NCBI GenBank assembly: GCA_964446685.1
Contig: CAYUPO010000024.1
Span: forward strand, 1 to 15,007
Source of the DNA: CAZWRN01 sp964446685
GTDB taxonomy: Bacteria; Patescibacteriota; Microgenomatia; Daviesbacterales; UBA10151
DNA length: 15,007 nucleotides
Direction of reading: 5' to 3'
Below the pieces are notes generated by a model. The model saw nothing but the letters and a program-made list of their open reading frames with translations. It was not told the origin of the DNA and searched no databases. Shown here piece after piece: positions 13,527-15,007 of this stretch (position 1 is the first letter of the stretch; each line of letters starts with the position of its first letter). The position numbers were made by a program, and so were the translations under genes.

Positions 13527-13552
13527 CCTGGAAATTATATCATCCAAATGGA

Positions 13553-14299
13553 TTAGTGTCCTTCAACAAAACTAATCACAAAATAGATTAGAAATATACC
13601 TATTATAAAAGGCATAACCTGTGTCCAGCTGCGGGATTTTTTAAATTCTTGATGTAAATCCGGGATTAGATCCGAACAGGCTATATAGATAAACATACCA
13701 GCGGTAAATGACAGAAAAAATGGTAGTCCTCCTTCAATCTGTTCCAAAAAGTAAAACCCCAGAATACTACCCAACAGAGCAGTCAGGGCAGATAGGAAAT
13801 TATAAAATAAAGCTTTTGCCTTGGACATTCCGCTATGCAGCAAAACACTAAAATCAGCTAGTTCATGAGGGATTTCATGAGCTGCAATTGCTAAAGTAGT
13901 AATTACTCCCAGTGAAGGATTTGTCATAAATGTTGCAGCAATAACAACACCATCAATGAAGTTATGAATGGCATCGCCAACGGTAATTAATACTGCAGAT
14001 GGATGGACCTGTGGATGATCGTCATGATGATGAAACCAAAGCACAAATCTTTCCAAAAAGAAAAATAAAACAATTCCCAAAAAAGCCGGCATAAATATAT
14101 TTTCACCACCGCCAAGTTCAAGTGCTTCCGGAAATAAATCAAAAAATGATGTTGCAAGCATTACTCCGGCAGCAAAAGAGACAAATAAAGACAAAAATTT
14201 AGGATCTTTAGTGAATCGGTGAATTAAACTAAAACCACCGATTAGTGAAACAGAGCTAATAGCTAGAGAACTGATAATTATTGGAATAAGAGGTGACAT
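13553..14299 (-). CDS. ZIP-family metal transporter
   Basis: A 248-aa ZIP permease with about eight helices. The ZIP core is clear: VGDAIHNFIDGVVIA (107-121, HNFIDG) and AIAAHEIPHELADF (137-150, HEIPHE), which form the binuclear metal site in helices 4 and 5. A His/Asp-rich loop WFHHHDDHPQVHP (88-100) between helices 3 and 4 is typical for metal capture. ZIP proteins import divalent Zn, Fe, Mn or Cd; the substrate cannot be read from sequence alone. I chose ATG 14299 because TATAAT ends 7 nt before it; the TTG at 14338 would lie upstream of that box. First gene of a five-gene operon with copper- and reductase-type proteins, which suggests uptake of a reduced or surface-bound metal. Confidence 0.93.
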   Translation of the reverse strand: MSPLIPIIISSLAISSVSLIGGFSLIHRFTKDPKFLSLFVSFAAGVMLATSFFDLFPEALELGGGENIFMPAFLGIVLFFFLERFVLWFHHHDDHPQVHPSAVLITVGDAIHNFIDGVVIAATFMTNPSLGVITTLAIAAHEIPHELADFSVLLHSGMSKAKALFYNFLSALTALLGSILGFYFLEQIEGGLPFFLSFTAGMFIYIACSDLIPDLHQEFKKSRSWTQVMPFIIGIFLIYFVISFVEGH

Positions 14300-14306
14300 A
14301 TCTAAG

Positions 14307-14312
14307 ATTATA
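14307..14312 (-). promoter_or_regulatory. -10 box of a leaderless promoter for the metal operon
   Basis: Consensus TATAAT (14312 to 14307) on the minus strand, then CTTAGAT and the ZIP ATG at 14299. No clear -35 at normal spacing. No metal-regulator operator that I recognise. Confidence 0.6.
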
Positions 14313-14356
14313 TTAACTAATTTAAAACCTAATTGCAACTGAGTTGTATTTAGTAT

Positions 14357-15007
14357 TTATGCCTGCTGATATGTCAAAGCTGCCAGATCCTGTGGAGCAA
14401 CCGGACATAACCCAGGTGGGCAGCTGTGCTCCAGTGACAAAACTTCATCGGCATGGACCGTATGGCCTAAAAAGCGAAGTAAAGTATGCGGAATTCCGTT
14501 ATGCTGAATAATTGTAGAATAAACATAAGCTGACGGACGGGGTAGTCTTTTTAAAGTTTTATAGTCGATTTCAATCAAACCAAAACGAGGGTTAAACCCA
14601 TCAGCCCATTCAAAATTATCTGTCAAAGACCAATGAAAATACCCTTTAACTTTGGCCCCTGTCTGAATAGCATGAAAAATTTCCTGCAGATAAGCTATTA
14701 AAAAACGGCAGCGTCTATCATCATTGGTCGATGCCAGACCATTTTCAGTAATATAAATTGGTTTGTGATAATCAGACAAATCCATGATCGTGTCAAACAT
14801 CCCTTGAGGAAAGATCTCCCAACCCATATCAGTCACCTCTTTTTTTGTAGTTGAAACATCTACTAGTTGTGGGAGTCTACCCCCGCTTTCGCCGTTAAAT
14901 GAGATGTATCTGTTGAAATAGTAATTAACACCAAAAAAATCATGAGTATCAAGAGAAGTTAGTTGATAGAAAAAGTGATTATTAACATAATCCAAAAACC
15001 AGACTGC
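14357..15007 (-). CDS. GH1 family beta-glucosidase (5'-truncated, C-terminal half)
   Basis: The frame runs open to the window edge (216 codons here), so the start is outside. A TTG at 14995 is internal, preceded by codons for AVWF. GH1 marks: DFFGVNYY (residues 19-26 counted from that TTG), the nucleophile in YITENG (Glu84, codon at 14744-14746), and KGYFHWSLTDNFEWADGFNPRFGLIEIDY, the conserved C-terminal beta strand (split by the aglycone Trp pair) with aglycone/glucose contacts. GH1 enzymes release terminal beta-linked sugars from oligosaccharides. After the normal end (SAYVYSTIIQHNG) there is an added tail of about 45 residues with a CPPGLC motif, ending AALTYQQA, not typical of GH1. It reads toward the metal operon, 57 bp upstream of the ZIP start, and is probably a separate unit. 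Confidence 0.93.
   Translation of the reverse strand, partial: AVWFLDYVNNHFFYQLTSLDTHDFFGVNYYFNRYISFNGESGGRLPQLVDVSTTKKEVTDMGWEIFPQGMFDTIMDLSDYHKPIYITENGLASTNDDRRCRFLIAYLQEIFHAIQTGAKVKGYFHWSLTDNFEWADGFNPRFGLIEIDYKTLKRLPRPSAYVYSTIIQHNGIPHTLLRFLGHTVHADEVLSLEHSCPPGLCPVAPQDLAALTYQQA

Noticed and set aside
14300..14338. TTG at 14338 as start of the ZIP gene
   Set aside because: It lies upstream of the TATAAT box that best explains transcription; ATG 14299 starts directly at the first helix.

Overview
The window looks like a chromosomal segment of a Patescibacteria/CPR bacterium, with Microgenomates the most plausible group. The reasons are the AT-rich sequence, the mostly SD-less genes with -10 boxes 6 to 10 nt before the ATG, the long charged N-terminal extensions on NusG and ribosomal protein L1, a very short SecE, short hairpins with GAA loops between genes, and a dockerin-bearing surface protein. 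The lineage is inferred from this pattern, not proven. Stop codons fit the standard bacterial code. I see no tRNA, rRNA, CRISPR array, transposase or phage gene, and no gene-free stretch longer than 300 bases.

Layout: (1) 1-874, minus, 3'-truncated: membrane-anchored protein with a dockerin-like calcium-binding pair. (2) 875-1041: AT-rich spacer with degenerate repeats and four tandem heptamers ahead of the next gene. (3) 1042-2040, plus: UPF0104/AglD-type integral membrane protein. (4) 2068-2160: palindromic MITE-like element between convergent genes. (5) 5044 down to 2174, minus: transcription/translation operon secE - repeated structured spacer - nusG - unknown 98-aa gene - rplK - rplA. 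secE is only 59 codons. The spacer after it holds imperfect copies of the secE 3' end. (6) 5102-5512, plus: ASCH-domain protein, divergent from secE. (7) 5522-5758, minus: small membrane protein. (8) 5801-8164, minus: class A penicillin-binding protein. (9) 8379-10214, minus: ten-helix EamA-type permease fused to a glycoside hydrolase TIM barrel. (10) 14299 down to 10320, minus: five-gene metal operon. (11) 14357-15007, minus: 5'-truncated GH1 beta-glucosidase.

The metal operon runs: ZIP transporter; heme ferric-reductase-like membrane domain fused to two HxHP metal-binding domains; secreted membrane-tethered protein with a predicted mature N-terminal His; small membrane protein with an HQCC motif; YcnI-like copper protein, also with a predicted mature N-terminal His. 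Together they suggest a surface route that binds and perhaps reduces a metal (copper or iron) and links it to a ZIP permease. The individual families are recognisable; the combined function is inference.

The two strongest candidates for something undescribed are this reductive metal-handling operon and the duplicated hairpin at the secE 3' end. In the latter, two copies differ almost only at third codon positions, and their stem arms change in a compensatory way.
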